From: Ciborinia camelliae
Taxonomy: Eukaryota; Ascomycota; Leotiomycetes; Helotiales; Sclerotiniaceae
Assembly: GCA_025890175.1 (NCBI GenBank)
Contig: JANPYM010000002.1
Location: 2,824,676 to 2,888,675, forward strand
Reading direction: 5' to 3'
Length of the DNA: 64,000 nucleotides
The notes beneath the pieces are model-generated. The model was not told where the DNA came from and searched no databases. It saw only the letters and a list, made by a program, of their open reading frames with translations. The position numbers and the translations under genes are program-made. Below, piece by piece: positions 35,812 through 46,355 of the stretch (position 1 is the stretch's first letter; each line of letters begins with the position of its first letter).

Positions 35812-35970
35812 ATGGATGCGTCTAGTAGATCTAATCCCATCCCTCTTCCTGTCGCCAATTCTACCAACTCTCCCTCAAGGAAATTAATGTCCACGTTGGC
35901 CAGTGCCAGATCCGTGGCCAAGGTGTCAACTGAAAAGGCGACCAGGTTTGGTCAGGGCAATAACAAGTGA
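35812..35970 (+). CDS. putative small protein of 52 residues
   Basis: Uninterrupted frame MDASSRSNPIPLPV... ending STEKATRFGQGNNK. The basic, Ser/Ala-rich middle (STLASARSVAKVS) could be an amphipathic helix. There is an in-frame stop upstream and no recognised family. It is called only because a short coding-like peptide sits after an ATG-GTATGT signal at 35573 that may belong to the same transcript. Confidence 0.25.
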   Translation: MDASSRSNPIPLPVANSTNSPSRKLMSTLASARSVAKVSTEKATRFGQGNNK

Positions 35971-36256
35971 AACTCGTCATGTGTGATTTAGTTAGAATGG
36001 GGGGTCCATAAGTGTGGCATTGTAATTGATCTGTTCAAACTATCGCACAATTTTCTATCATTCACAACAATCCTATTGTTTCTTGCCAGTCCAAGTCTTT
36101 TCTTCTAACAATCTGTAAAGTCCGAGTAACCTCCGAATAAAGTTAGGTTGAAATTGGTCTATTGAACGTGGCGCTTGACTGGTGTTTATTACTTTACTAT
36201 CATACAATGGGTATTGTCTTTCCACCTATTAGTGATTGAATTATTATTCCAAAATG

Positions 36257-37474
36257 CTACTTCGTGATATCTCTGTAAAGAGCTAAAATTCCCTGTCTTG
36301 CCCTCATTGCATTGATGCCATCCACACTCCCTTGAGCATTGAGACGTCGTGGCAGTGTATATCCTCTATCAGCGAGACCAGCCCAGAGCATGAAGAAAGC
36401 TATTTCTTTATGAGCCCATCGTCTAGGTAGGGTTGCAGGGGTACTTACCGTAGCTGTCGGCATTTCGTCTGCTCTCTTCAAAACTCGATGCCATGATGTT
36501 ATTCCATCCATATCCATTCCCAGGTCCTACGTCTTCTGTACCATAAGTCGGAAAATGCGTGAACTACTGATGGTAAGCCAGTTTCTGTATAAATTGAGGT
36601 ATATTTATTTCTACCTCGTGTAATATGGTCGCCGAAACCATATCTCCAAACTTCTCGACTTCCATACCGCCCATATTAGCTGTTGTTGGAATGTCGCTAA
36701 GCTTCTTGGGGGCGTCTACATCAGTATCGGGGTTAAACCAAGTGTCGAACACCTCCTCGCAAAGCTAATCACAATAGTATTTGGTTAAACTGGGCTCCTC
36801 AGGAGGCTGGTATAGAGTAAACCTTACTGTTATGACTGCCCGATTATCAATCTTTGCATTGATGTGTTTTGGACTGTTTGTATCTGGGTTTTGCGTCTTG
36901 TGGCGCGACATATAGCCATATACCTGGCTTTTGTAGCACTCTCCGGGACCTTCAGAAACCATCAAATTATCCACATCTATATAGTGATGATATCCGACCT
37001 CGGTCCATCTTCTGTCTGTTATATTTAGAGAATGTATAGAAATTGAAAATCGTCATAACGAACCTTCATCACAATATATCCGCACGTTCGAATCTACTCG
37101 ACTGTCGGTTTCCTTCCATTGATTGGCAATACCTCCAACGGTACCTATTTAGTTAGCTCATTGAACATAAAAGTTGATTCACATTTCATACCTTGTACGA
37201 GTTCATACGTACTTTGATCGGATTTCAATGTTTGGAAGATCCTCTCATAGACATTTGCATAATCTGTGTCTGACTTCTGCAATTGCGCAGCGTTAAACAG
37301 ACGTCGTGAGCTACTTTGTGCCATGCTAAAAGCTTCATTTATATATTCATTCCAATGCGGTCTCTTTGAGCAAGTGAGATCAACCCAATAGGTATATTTG
37401 GGGGGTTTTTCACAAGAAGTAAGTACGAATAAGGTCCAAGTGACTAGAGCATACACAGAAACACTCCAGACCAT
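36257..37474 (-). CDS. secreted aspzincin-like (M35-type) zinc metalloprotease
   Basis: Extracellular protease. Six exons (37192-37474, 37064-37144, 36828-37015, 36615-36764, 36449-36563, 36257-36399) give 319 aa with all joins in frame. A signal peptide is clear at the start (VSVYALVTWTLFVLTSC). The zinc-binding HEFTH (residues 233-237) is created by splicing between His-Glu and Phe-Thr-His. The aspzincin-type GTED (242-245) follows, then NGYGW, which is longer than the usual GTxDxxYG spacing. The helix SSFEESRRNADSYAFFMLWAG is typical of the family. The conserved ANMGGMEVEKFGDMVSATILHE block confirms the fold. Third zinc ligand is inferred as Asp245. Confidence 0.88.
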
Positions 37475-38696
37475 GGTGGATGTTGAGGTCTACCGTGATA
37501 ATAAGGTCGATATTTGAAATACAGAAAAGTAATTCATACAAGATTTGTTTTGTAGGCTCTTTCAAGTATACTAATAGTAAGTTAGGAACCAGGTGATAAC
37601 AGGACTCTCTTGACTTTCCGTAAGCAGAGCTAAGTATGAAGGAAACTAATTATAATTCTAGATACCAACACAGAAAACAAAACGTACACCGGATAGAATC
37701 AAACATCTTGTATCATTCAGCTAATGTAACAACCTTCCTAAAAATGATAACGAAATTTTGGGTCTCTCTGAACCAGAGCCAATCTACGCCAAAAGATACA
37801 AAATCACTCTCCAACTACCCAAGAATCGGATTTTACCATCATGCCAACATTTAATGATACTATTTTCACATTTGGCTAGAATCCTTGGCTTACAAGAGGA
37901 TGAGAATGCGAAACATAATATTTTTGGAAAGACCGCGCAATTGAACTTGTAAATATTTCACCTGAGTATTTGGGACTACCCCACGAGTTCAAATCGCTTA
38001 GCACTGGCAGGGCGGGTTGAGACACCTCCTAGTGGCTTTTACCGAGAACCTTGTATTGTCAGATTTCTAAATAGTACACTTTTAAGTTCTTTGTCAGATT
38101 TAGGACAAGATTCCTTGGAAGTGGGAGACCGGGCTAGACCAACATGTTGTTGTTGGCTCGGAAGATGTTGAGCAGGCACGTTGTACGAAAAGTTGAGCTA
38201 GCCTTTTTGAGCCAAGTTGTCTTTACTGGCATGAACTGATCCAACGACCTCGGTCAAGTATGTTTGCTGATGTTTGATTTTCCCTCACATGAAATGATAC
38301 GATCTCGAATGCATGTCAAAATCGTATACACTTGGATTTGCTTCGCCATCATCTCCTTGTCCTTGGTACAATGTTATGAGAGCGGTTGGCCACTCCCGAA
38401 ACTGCTATGAGCCACCCCTTCTCGCTGAATGGACATGATATACCGTCGATTTTATTTTCGTTTCAAAATTATGAATATCTGTCGTATTTCTGGTCATCCA
38501 ACTAGAGGCTGGAGTGACGGCCACCAACAAAATGTTGGAACAAGTAACCCAACACCTCGTTTTCCCTTCCTTTGTATTTCAGTCATGAATACCCATGTCA
38601 ATATAACAATGCATTTTTTTCGTTCCTTTAATTCAAGACTACTTTTCAGTTTATATCGTGTGCATAGAAGTCAAATTTGACGGGTGTCTTTCAAAT
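37475..38696. other. intergenic between two secreted-protein genes
   Basis: Head-to-head spacer of 1.2 kb containing both promoters. No supported gene. Confidence 0.5.
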
Positions 38697-41686
38697 ATGC
38701 ATCATTTATCAAGTCTGCTACTTTTTTTCTTATTCGAGCCATATGGCTCTTCCAAAGTTGAAGCAGCCATCGTTCCGATTGCAGTTGACAATATTGCAAC
38801 CCCGATTCTCCAAGCTAATTTGATTTCAACCGCGATGAGCCCAAACATTAACAATAACACACACGTCCGTCGAAATAGTGTTGTTGGCCGAGGAAACTTT
38901 TTGTGTCCGGAGGTGCTTGGTGCTTTTCCCATGGCTTGTAACTCTTCTAGATGTGGTGGAGAAGACCCTATCAATAATGGTACATGTTACTATGATCAAG
39001 GAGATGGACCTAAATGTCAATGTAGGTGTTGGTGGTATCAAAGACTCAATATTTACTGATGGCGAGAGCTCTAGGTATTGCTAATGCGACGTCAACACCG
39101 ACTCCTACTTTAACTACAATAACAGCCACTCAAGTAGGTCAGGCCTCAAATCAGAATGTAACTCAGATAATCACAGCAACTTTTGCCTTGGAAAGCATTC
39201 CATTATACTCTGATCTGCGACAGAATATTACTTCAACGATTCTTACTAATGTCACGACGACTATTCTCACAAGCATTACAGCCACCCTTACAGATACCGT
39301 TTCAGTTGGGGTATCCGCCACAGAGGAGACAAGTGTTGAGACAGCTGTCGCTGTCATTTTGGCTGGCGGAGCCTTTTGGAGTCTTTTTGGTACAAAATTT
39401 AAAATGCTTACATTTTTCAGAACTTCTATTAATTTCATAATAGGATTTGTTGGTGACGCCGGCGTGGTAGCTACTATGGACCCCCCTATCGATGCGCCAA
39501 ACCATGCAGACGATACAACTTGTCCAGAGTCAAGACAAATCTGTTCCAGTCCAAACTGTGCTGGAATTCTTAGCATGTGCGCTAACACTAATGATCCAAC
39601 ACGTGGCTGTGCATGCGATGAAAACCCAACTTGCGAAGAGACTGAGATTGATTGTGAGGATCCTACCTGTTCAGGAGTAAATGGCGAGTATACCTTAGAG
39701 ACTCTCTGGATCAGGTCCCTAATTTATTGGTAGAAATTTGTACAGCTGGCTCAAAAAGGGGTTGCGAATGCGCTACTTCGTGTCCAAAGAATGAACTCAC
39801 TCTATTATGTCATGAATGCGGAGGAGGCAGCGATAGATGTATCGGTGTAAGTTCTCAGAAATTCTCATTGGGGTATCTGACTTCTTAAAATGTGTTTTAC
39901 AACCCTAACTTTGTTTTCAATTGCTCCATAACGACTTATATTATACTAACGCAAGATCTTCTAGCTTTCTGACCAGAACTACAAGTACAGGGACTGTGAA
40001 TGCCAGCATCTTCCTGATCAAAGCTTTGGACCTTATGTTCCCTTCGGTACATCAGCACCAGACTTCGGTCTTGCCTTTAGTGATCTTCCCACTATCACAG
40101 ATTCGAGTTATTGGAGCCCTCCACGGTCTGCTGCTTGTCCATATAGTGGGGTAAGCACCATCACTCTGAATTTTGCACTTTCCTCGCCAAAAATACCTAT
40201 TTGCATGTTATTATTCCTTTGCTTTTATTTTCCGACTTCGATTTTTACTCTTACTCCATCTGAAGGACTTCCATATAGATATCTGCTAATTCCTGAATTC
40301 TATAGTGGACCGCCACCCAGTACGATGATACTCATGGCCCAAGCGCAAATAGCAGTTTCCGAGACTGGTGTGGCCGTATGGACGGCAAGACACTTGGAAA
40401 GACCGATTCAAATGACACAGTATTTCAAATGTATCATTTCGCCTATTACTCTTACTGGTTATCGGCTCAGTACTGGTACTCATCTCCCGGTGAAGATAAA
40501 TGTAACGACACAGCGGTAATCTCAAAAGATGAATGTATAACAGCCTTTAGTACTGGAATGAGTTCATGCGATCCTAATTCTGGTGATACACATGGCTTTT
40601 CATATCCTGGGATGTGTATAAACTACGTGAGTTTTGATACTTAAGCCCTGTGGCCAGTTTCTTCGTCAAATTTCAATTTCTAATTGTCACTAGAACGTTA
40701 GCATAAGCACATTCACAAATCCACAGTATCCACCTTGGGATCCTTTGCCACCGTCAAATGAACCTGGTTGTAATGGTGGATTCAGCGGGGTAGATTCAAA
40801 CTTCTTCAAGGGCATCTATCCACAGTTCTGTAGTGCATTTACTTCGAATCAGCCTGCGAATTTCTCTAAAAGGCTCACAAATGCAGACTTCAAAGCCCCG
40901 TCTAAGAAACGCGAAACACGTTTTGGTTCTCTCTTCACTCCAAGAACTCCTCCTGGCTCTTCCAATGAATATCAAGATTACAAGTTGACCTTCAGATGGT
41001 CAGGCAGTAGTGGTGGTGAATGTCGCGTGGATTGCAAGGAAGCATTTGAAGAAATTGCACAATCTAACTGCAAGTTTACGATCCATCTCCAAAATAAATG
41101 CAAAGTACTAATCAATCATCAAGGTTCTCGTACTGGCGGCGAACAGAACGGAATGGATTATATGGCCAGCGTGTCTGTGGGTTGCGGTGTATATGAATAT
41201 GAGATTACACCACCCAACCCGGTACCTGCAACCTGCAATCCAGACGATTCTTTAGTCCAAGGCGACAAGCAGTCTGCTTCACCCAGTGCTATGTATGCTG
41301 CTGCAGATCAGTTCTGTAATTGGGGCTACAACTGGACTAGTATCCCCAACCCAAACAATTATTTCTTGGCAACAGCAAGTGACTACTTTTTTATAAACGA
41401 CAGATGCATCGACCCTAGGACCTCACAGGCTTGCGTATGTGACGGGCCCGGTAATGATGTTGCCCAAATGTCTCCTACTTTCCTCGCTTCACACAGGTTG
41501 TGTGCAAAGTATCCCCCGCCGAGACCACATAGTAGTTTCAATTCCAACAACAGAGTCAGACTTGCGGTGATCCCAAGCATCGATCAGACGGGATGTGAGC
41601 CATTACAGCCATATGTGCTTCCATATGGTTCAGAGTGTACGAATAAGTTCGGTTATGTCACTAGTGCTTGTAGGTCTCTCCCCTAG
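38697..41686 (+). CDS. large secreted cysteine-rich protein, family not named
   Basis: The model has seven exons (38697-39021, 39075-39389, 39444-39676, 39715-39846, 39965-40150, 40306-40626, 40694-41686) and gives 834 aa in one frame. A signal peptide (HHLSSLLLFFLFEPYGSS) starts it. It is followed by a Cys-rich stretch, a Thr/Ile-rich region with many N-glycosylation sites, and a second Cys cluster (CPESRQICSSPNCAG... and CTAGSKRGCECATSC). The C-terminal half has two folded-looking parts: one with FQMYHFAYYSYWLSAQYWYS, the other with GGECRVDCKEAFEEIA...VSVGCGVYEYEI. Such Cys-rich modules resemble regions attached to fungal chitinases, but no GH18 domain is visible. The third intron would be only 38 nt, so the model is uncertain there. 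Confidence 0.7.
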
Positions 41687-42647
41687 ACTCCGATGGCATG
41701 CCAATAAAGTGTGGTCACTGATATAGCATAGGTAGTATTGACGCCTATCCCAATGGGTGGGGTGGCTTCTATACCGAAAAGTCGAAGTACGGATGTTACA
41801 ATTGGATAATCCATGGCATGCCAAACCCATAAGGCCCCTAAGATTAGACTTCTGTTTATCCTATGTTATCTTATCCTTTGACTTTTAGGGCATTTATCCC
41901 ATTCTTAGAATTAGAGGTTCCCTATCTTTATATACACAATGAAAGATTAAACAAGCGTTTTAAAATAACATTTCAGTCAAAAATCACAACTTTAATACAA
42001 AATTTAATATTCGTTCAATTTCGTTATCTTCACAATTTTCATTTATCCTCTTCCGCCCATCCTGTGCTTTCCCATTCTTTGGTTCTCAGAATGGAGTTAC
42101 AGTAGATGGTGCAAAATTTATCGCCTGCTATCTAGAGTTGTATCCCTTGACGAGTATCTAAATGTGTGGTAATGAGTTTCCGATTTTCATCAAAGAAACT
42201 CCAAACACTTGGAAAGAAGAATTTCAAGAGTTGCAAGAGATTTTCAAAGTGCAATGGAAAGTTACAGAAGGTGACGGTATTACCTTAAAGTGAAGATGCT
42301 TGGTCAGATCAATTTCTCTGTCGTTAACAAACAAAGATCGATGTGTTTTTGGCTTGTAACCCTTAATATACTATCCCTAAGTGACAGATTTGTTTGAAGA
42401 ACTAGTAGTCTCAATATCTCATTAACCGTTTACACAACAAAACCTCATCTTTGTAAGTATCTCTCAAAAATAATCTGCAAATTGCCCGACTCCACCAAGG
42501 ATAATTGGAGACTCATGTCCAAATGATGGTACTCTGTTTACATACTATCCGGCACAACTGTCCCGACACATAACAATATACCCCTCCAGATTCATCTGAG
42601 TGTAATACCACAGTATCTATCTACCACCTTCACATGGGCTTCTCTTT
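41687..42647. other. intergenic, convergent tails
   Basis: The 3' regions of the Cys-rich gene (plus strand) and the ISG12-like gene A (minus strand). I see no gene. Confidence 0.5.
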
Positions 42648-43668
42648 CTATTTCTGCTTTCCTATATATCTCATCGTCATATCCCAAGAATTTGCACCAG
42701 CTACTGCAGCAGCAGTACTACTCACAACAGCGTTGACAGCAAACATTCCATACCCACCCATCCCAGCACTTTGGAGTAATGCGAATAAGCTGCCGGCAGC
42801 GACGTTTCCGATGGAAGATTGAGCGACTGCTGCGATGGAAGCTATTCAGACTTTTTGATTAGAATGTCGATGTAAAGGTGAAAGGGGTAGATGTGTGACA
42901 AAGGGTTTCAAACATACCAGCGGCCGGACCACTTGTAGTGAAGCCTAATGCCATCAGAACCGGTGTGGTTACAAGCCAGGGACAAAATACAAGGGCGCTA
43001 CTCGATGCTACGACTGCTATTCTGGCTGGATTTTCCTGGATTGGTTCGAGGCTAAATTTTTCTGCGATAGGTGCTAGTCTGGGGACCAGTTGTTGTTGAG
43101 CAAAATCACCGGTTGTTTGCACTGGCGTGCTAATTGCAGGGCAAATTTTATAGCAAGCGAAGTTACTGGTTGCCTGGAAAGCCGTGTGAAGTGCAGGACC
43201 AATTCTGTGTTGACTTAAATAATGCAAATCCTCACCAGCTTTCGCCATGGCTGGTGCAAGTTGCTCTTTTCCGAATCTGTCACACTCGCTCCCAACTGTG
43301 ACCATAGCAGGTTCAAGCTTCTCTCTTCCAAATTGATCCAATCTCTCGCCCACAATTTTCATAGCAGGTTCAAGTTGTTCTTTCCCAAAGCGATCCAACT
43401 CCTCCCCAGTCTTCGCGAGAATGGGACCCAGATGTTCCTTTCCAAACCTATCCAGTTCTTCTGCCGTCTTTTGCATTACCGGGACAAAGTTCTCCTTTCG
43501 AAACTTATCTAGTTCCTCTCCTGTCTTCGTCATCGCGGGACCAAGTTTCTCCATTCCAAAACGATCCATTTCCACCCATGTTTTTGCCACGGCAGGTGCT
43601 AATGTCTCCTGTCCAAATTGATCGAGAACTGCAGCCGTACCTCGAAATGAACGCTCTGCGTTCGCCAT
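42648..43668 (-). CDS. IFI6/IFI27 (ISG12)-family protein A with 19-residue helical repeats
   Basis: Two exons (42918-43668 and 42648-42841; 76-nt intron) give 314 aa. Residues 16-148 are seven tandem 19-residue units of the form DRFGKEQLEPAMAKTGEEL, followed by degenerate units (HRIGPALHTAFQAT). The C-terminal part is hydrophobic and Gly/Ala-rich: VVASSSALVFCPWLV, GFTTSGPAAASIAAVAQSSIGNVAAG and SLFALLQSAGMGG. This matches the ISG12 family, small membrane proteins known in animals as interferon-induced and mostly mitochondrial or nuclear-membrane. The fungal role is unknown. The phase-1 intron after GPA(A/G) is at the same place in gene B. Confidence 0.85.
43225..43623 (-). repeat. seven 57-bp coding repeats (19 aa each)
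   Basis: Seven units of exactly 19 codons without gaps. Each has a DxFG/K start, an LxPAM centre and a GEEL-like end. They are predicted to be amphipathic helices broken by the central Pro. Confidence 0.9.
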
Positions 43669-44530
43669 GAAATCGGAAAACCCATGGCCGAATCCTAGTT
43701 TTTTCTTGTGAGATGTTGGGTTTCAAATACATAAATGAGAGAAGCGATGCAAAGATTTTCATGCTGGGGTTCCCATATAGACTTACAACCGCGCTACCCT
43801 ACGGTGTAATGCAGCCTCCCGGTATGCCAGCTTGGGTGGGGCTTTGGGTGATGAATAGACGTGGGCGCCCGATTGACCAATCGGTCCTATTGACTAATGA
43901 GGTAGACCAGATGCCACCTCAAGAAAAGGTAAGAATACACACTCTTCTAGGAATATCACGACCTTCTGATCTACCCAAAATGGCAGAACCTTCGTTGCAT
44001 TCAAGTGTTTGCTTGCATTCGGTGAAAGTCGGGCCATTCAAATCAAAACGAGGCGACCCAAGAAGGAAATGTGCATTTCCTCGAAATGCAGACACCCGCT
44101 CTAATAGGGGTTATCGCAATTCATTGGAGTCTAGAAACTTAGCATTAAATTTTATGATCCTAGAAGGATCATAGATGCAGATACTTCTTTTTCTTGGATT
44201 ACTACAAAGTGAAGTTTGTTTCGATTCAAAATCCTAGTGGCGGGAGTGTGCATGAAAGCGCATTTATAGACTGTGATCAAGATTAATGATACTTTTAACT
44301 TTCGACAAATCGGATATCAAGAAAGGATCCAAGTCATTCAGATCCAGAGTATTTGATTTAATCAAATACAAAAGATGAAACAATATATAACAAAGATAAA
44401 ATCCCCGATTATACCACGACACAACGCATGGTAACTGATCGTCAGATACCTCATCAGCTCGAGGACTTGAGTCACCCTACATGCACCAGAGCCCCCAATA
44501 GCACACCAAGAACTCAAATTCCCACTCGCA
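43669..44530. promoter_or_regulatory. shared upstream region of divergent ISG12-like genes A and B
   Basis: These 862 bases between divergent paralogues hold both promoters. A 153-codon plus-strand open frame at 43713-44174 lies here without any recognised family, and I do not call it. Confidence 0.5.
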
Positions 44531-45134
44531 ATGGCAGGATTCCTGTCAACCCTTAGAAAGAGTTGCAAAACACTCTTGACATCGTTCACCTCTACCATTT
44601 CCACCCTTAAGAAATGGTTCCATCCAAGACATGATATCGCCTCAACTATCTATCGTCTCTATCGTAACGATTTACGCCCACTTGTATTACGTATTCTTCG
44701 ATTCATCGGCGACCATCGTCTCGCAGTAGCTATCGGAGTGTTCAGCATCATCACTATCTTCCATCCCGGCATCATCACTGTGCCACTACTGAGAACATTG
44801 GGCTTTATGATGACGGGTCCTGTTGCTGGTATGTCATATCAAGGTCTATTTTAAAACCTCCCTCATCTTAAAACAAGGACTCCTTTTCCCAAGACATAAA
44901 AGCAAGCAACTAACACATATGTGCTCAATAGGCTCGATTGCTGCACTAACACAAGCAATGATCGGAAACGTCACTTCTGGTAGCTTGTTTGCGATACTTC
45001 AGAGTGGTGGAATGGCTGGCTTTGGATTGATGACAATTAATGCTATTGTCATTGGCATTACTACTTTTGCTCTGGTGGCAGTGTTGGTGTATTTATGGAA
45101 GAATAATAAAGGGCAAAAGGAGAAGGCAGTGTGA
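44531..45134 (+). CDS. IFI6/IFI27 (ISG12)-family protein B
   Basis: Two exons (44531-44828 and 44932-45134; 103-nt intron) give 166 aa. The N-terminus is basic, with an amphipathic stretch and no 19-residue repeats. The membrane domain HRLAVAIGVFSIITIFHPGI leads into GFMMTGPVAGSIAALTQAMIG, then NVTSGSLFAILQSGGMAGFGL and a further segment FALVAVLVYLW with a Lys-rich tail. The intron is in phase 1 inside GPVAG, as in gene A. It is divergent from gene A. Function is inferred only from family: organelle or ER membrane, possibly stress or cell-death related. Confidence 0.87.
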
Positions 45135-45518
45135 AGCTTGGACTGGTGATATGGTCACACAGTCAAGTTGAGCTGAGGCAGTATGGGGTCGCTTTATGAG
45201 AGAGGGGGGGTGGAGGGTTGGGTGAGGTGAATGATGGGGTTTTATGTGATTTAATTGGATTTTGGGCTTTTGGGCTTGATGAAGACACAAGATGGAATTT
45301 GTTTTTGAAATCCATATCCACGTTCTTATTCCATTTGAACAATGATTATCAATACCACAATATTACTTGACCACTTGAAAAAGAATATATCTTTAGAAAT
45401 TGATGAATTGACAAAACAAGTTCCCGCCAGCCTTTTCGTTCATGTAGACGATGAGGCTAATTATGTAATTCGGGGGATATAAAATTAAATGAACGATACA
45501 AGAAGAAAACAAAGCACA

Positions 45519-46355
45519 TTAAAATGTCAAACTCACAAACCGCCCCTCCCACTCACTTTTCCCTCCATCCTTAATGCCCTCCTGAAATATCCACCTTCCA
45601 ACTGCTCCCCGGGTTATCACATAACCAGTTTCCAACTTGTCTTCCTGTTTCTCCTTCCCACCCTCTGTTTCTATATTCTGGGTCCCCTCTCCGTCAACCT
45701 TCCTTACCACAGGAATTTCCCACCCAACCTTAACCGCTCTCTTCTTCCCCTCCCCATTTAATAACAAGCTCGGTCTCACCACCACCCACCTCTTTCCTTT
45801 TTCCGCCCATCGCAAAATTTCCTCCTCCATCTTCTTCTTATCCTCATGCGGAGTTTTTCCCAAACGATATAGCGGAATTGTCAAAAGAGGAATATCCCTT
45901 CCCTTCTTACTAATCCCCGTCGTGCTTACTACTATTATTTTCGTCTTCACGTTCCCTGCGCCATAATCCCGTTCAAGAGAATCCAGTGCATCGAAGATAC
46001 CTTTGATACCATCATGGCAAATAGTTGGATCCGACCACTTCATTGAAAAAGTAGAGGAGCGGATTGGAGTCATGCCTAGAGAAGAGACGATGATATCAAC
46101 GGGGAAATTGGTTGTGGGGTTTATAAGTGTGGATTTTACTGCAGAAGGGTCGCGGATGTCGCCTTTGATGATGTTAAGATTTGGGTAAGTGTTTTTATCG
46201 GAGAATTGAGAGAGCTTTGATGGGGTGCGACACAGAGTGTTTACATGAGTGATTGGTGAAGAGGTCAGGATTTCTTGGAGTACTGCGAGCCCTGTCCCGC
46301 CTGTTGCCCCGAAGATGGCGATTGAGGGTGTACTTGGAGTTGTAGTGGTAGACAT
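45519..46355 (-). CDS. NmrA-like / atypical SDR NAD(P)-binding protein
   Basis: Single exon of 278 aa starting MSTTTTPSTPSIAIFGATGGTG. The GATGGTG motif begins a Rossmann fold. The acidic or basic residue of strand 2 is replaced by CRTPSKL, favouring NADP (inference). KGDIRDPSAV and VDIIVSSLGMTP are typical for the family, and RWVVVRPSLLLNGEG corresponds to the substrate-binding half. The YxxxK catalytic pair is not obvious, as in regulator-like members. The gene is the right-hand neighbour of ISG12-like gene B, tail to tail. Confidence 0.85.
   Translation of the reverse strand: MSTTTTPSTPSIAIFGATGGTGLAVLQEILTSSPITHVNTLCRTPSKLSQFSDKNTYPNLNIIKGDIRDPSAVKSTLINPTTNFPVDIIVSSLGMTPIRSSTFSMKWSDPTICHDGIKGIFDALDSLERDYGAGNVKTKIIVVSTTGISKKGRDIPLLTIPLYRLGKTPHEDKKKMEEEILRWAEKGKRWVVVRPSLLLNGEGKKRAVKVGWEIPVVRKVDGEGTQNIETEGGKEKQEDKLETGYVITRGAVGRWIFQEGIKDGGKSEWEGRFVSLTF

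Noticed and set aside
43713..44174. 153-codon plus-strand frame between the ISG12-like genes
   Set aside because: No family or domain seen; composition unlike its neighbours; lies in the divergent promoter.
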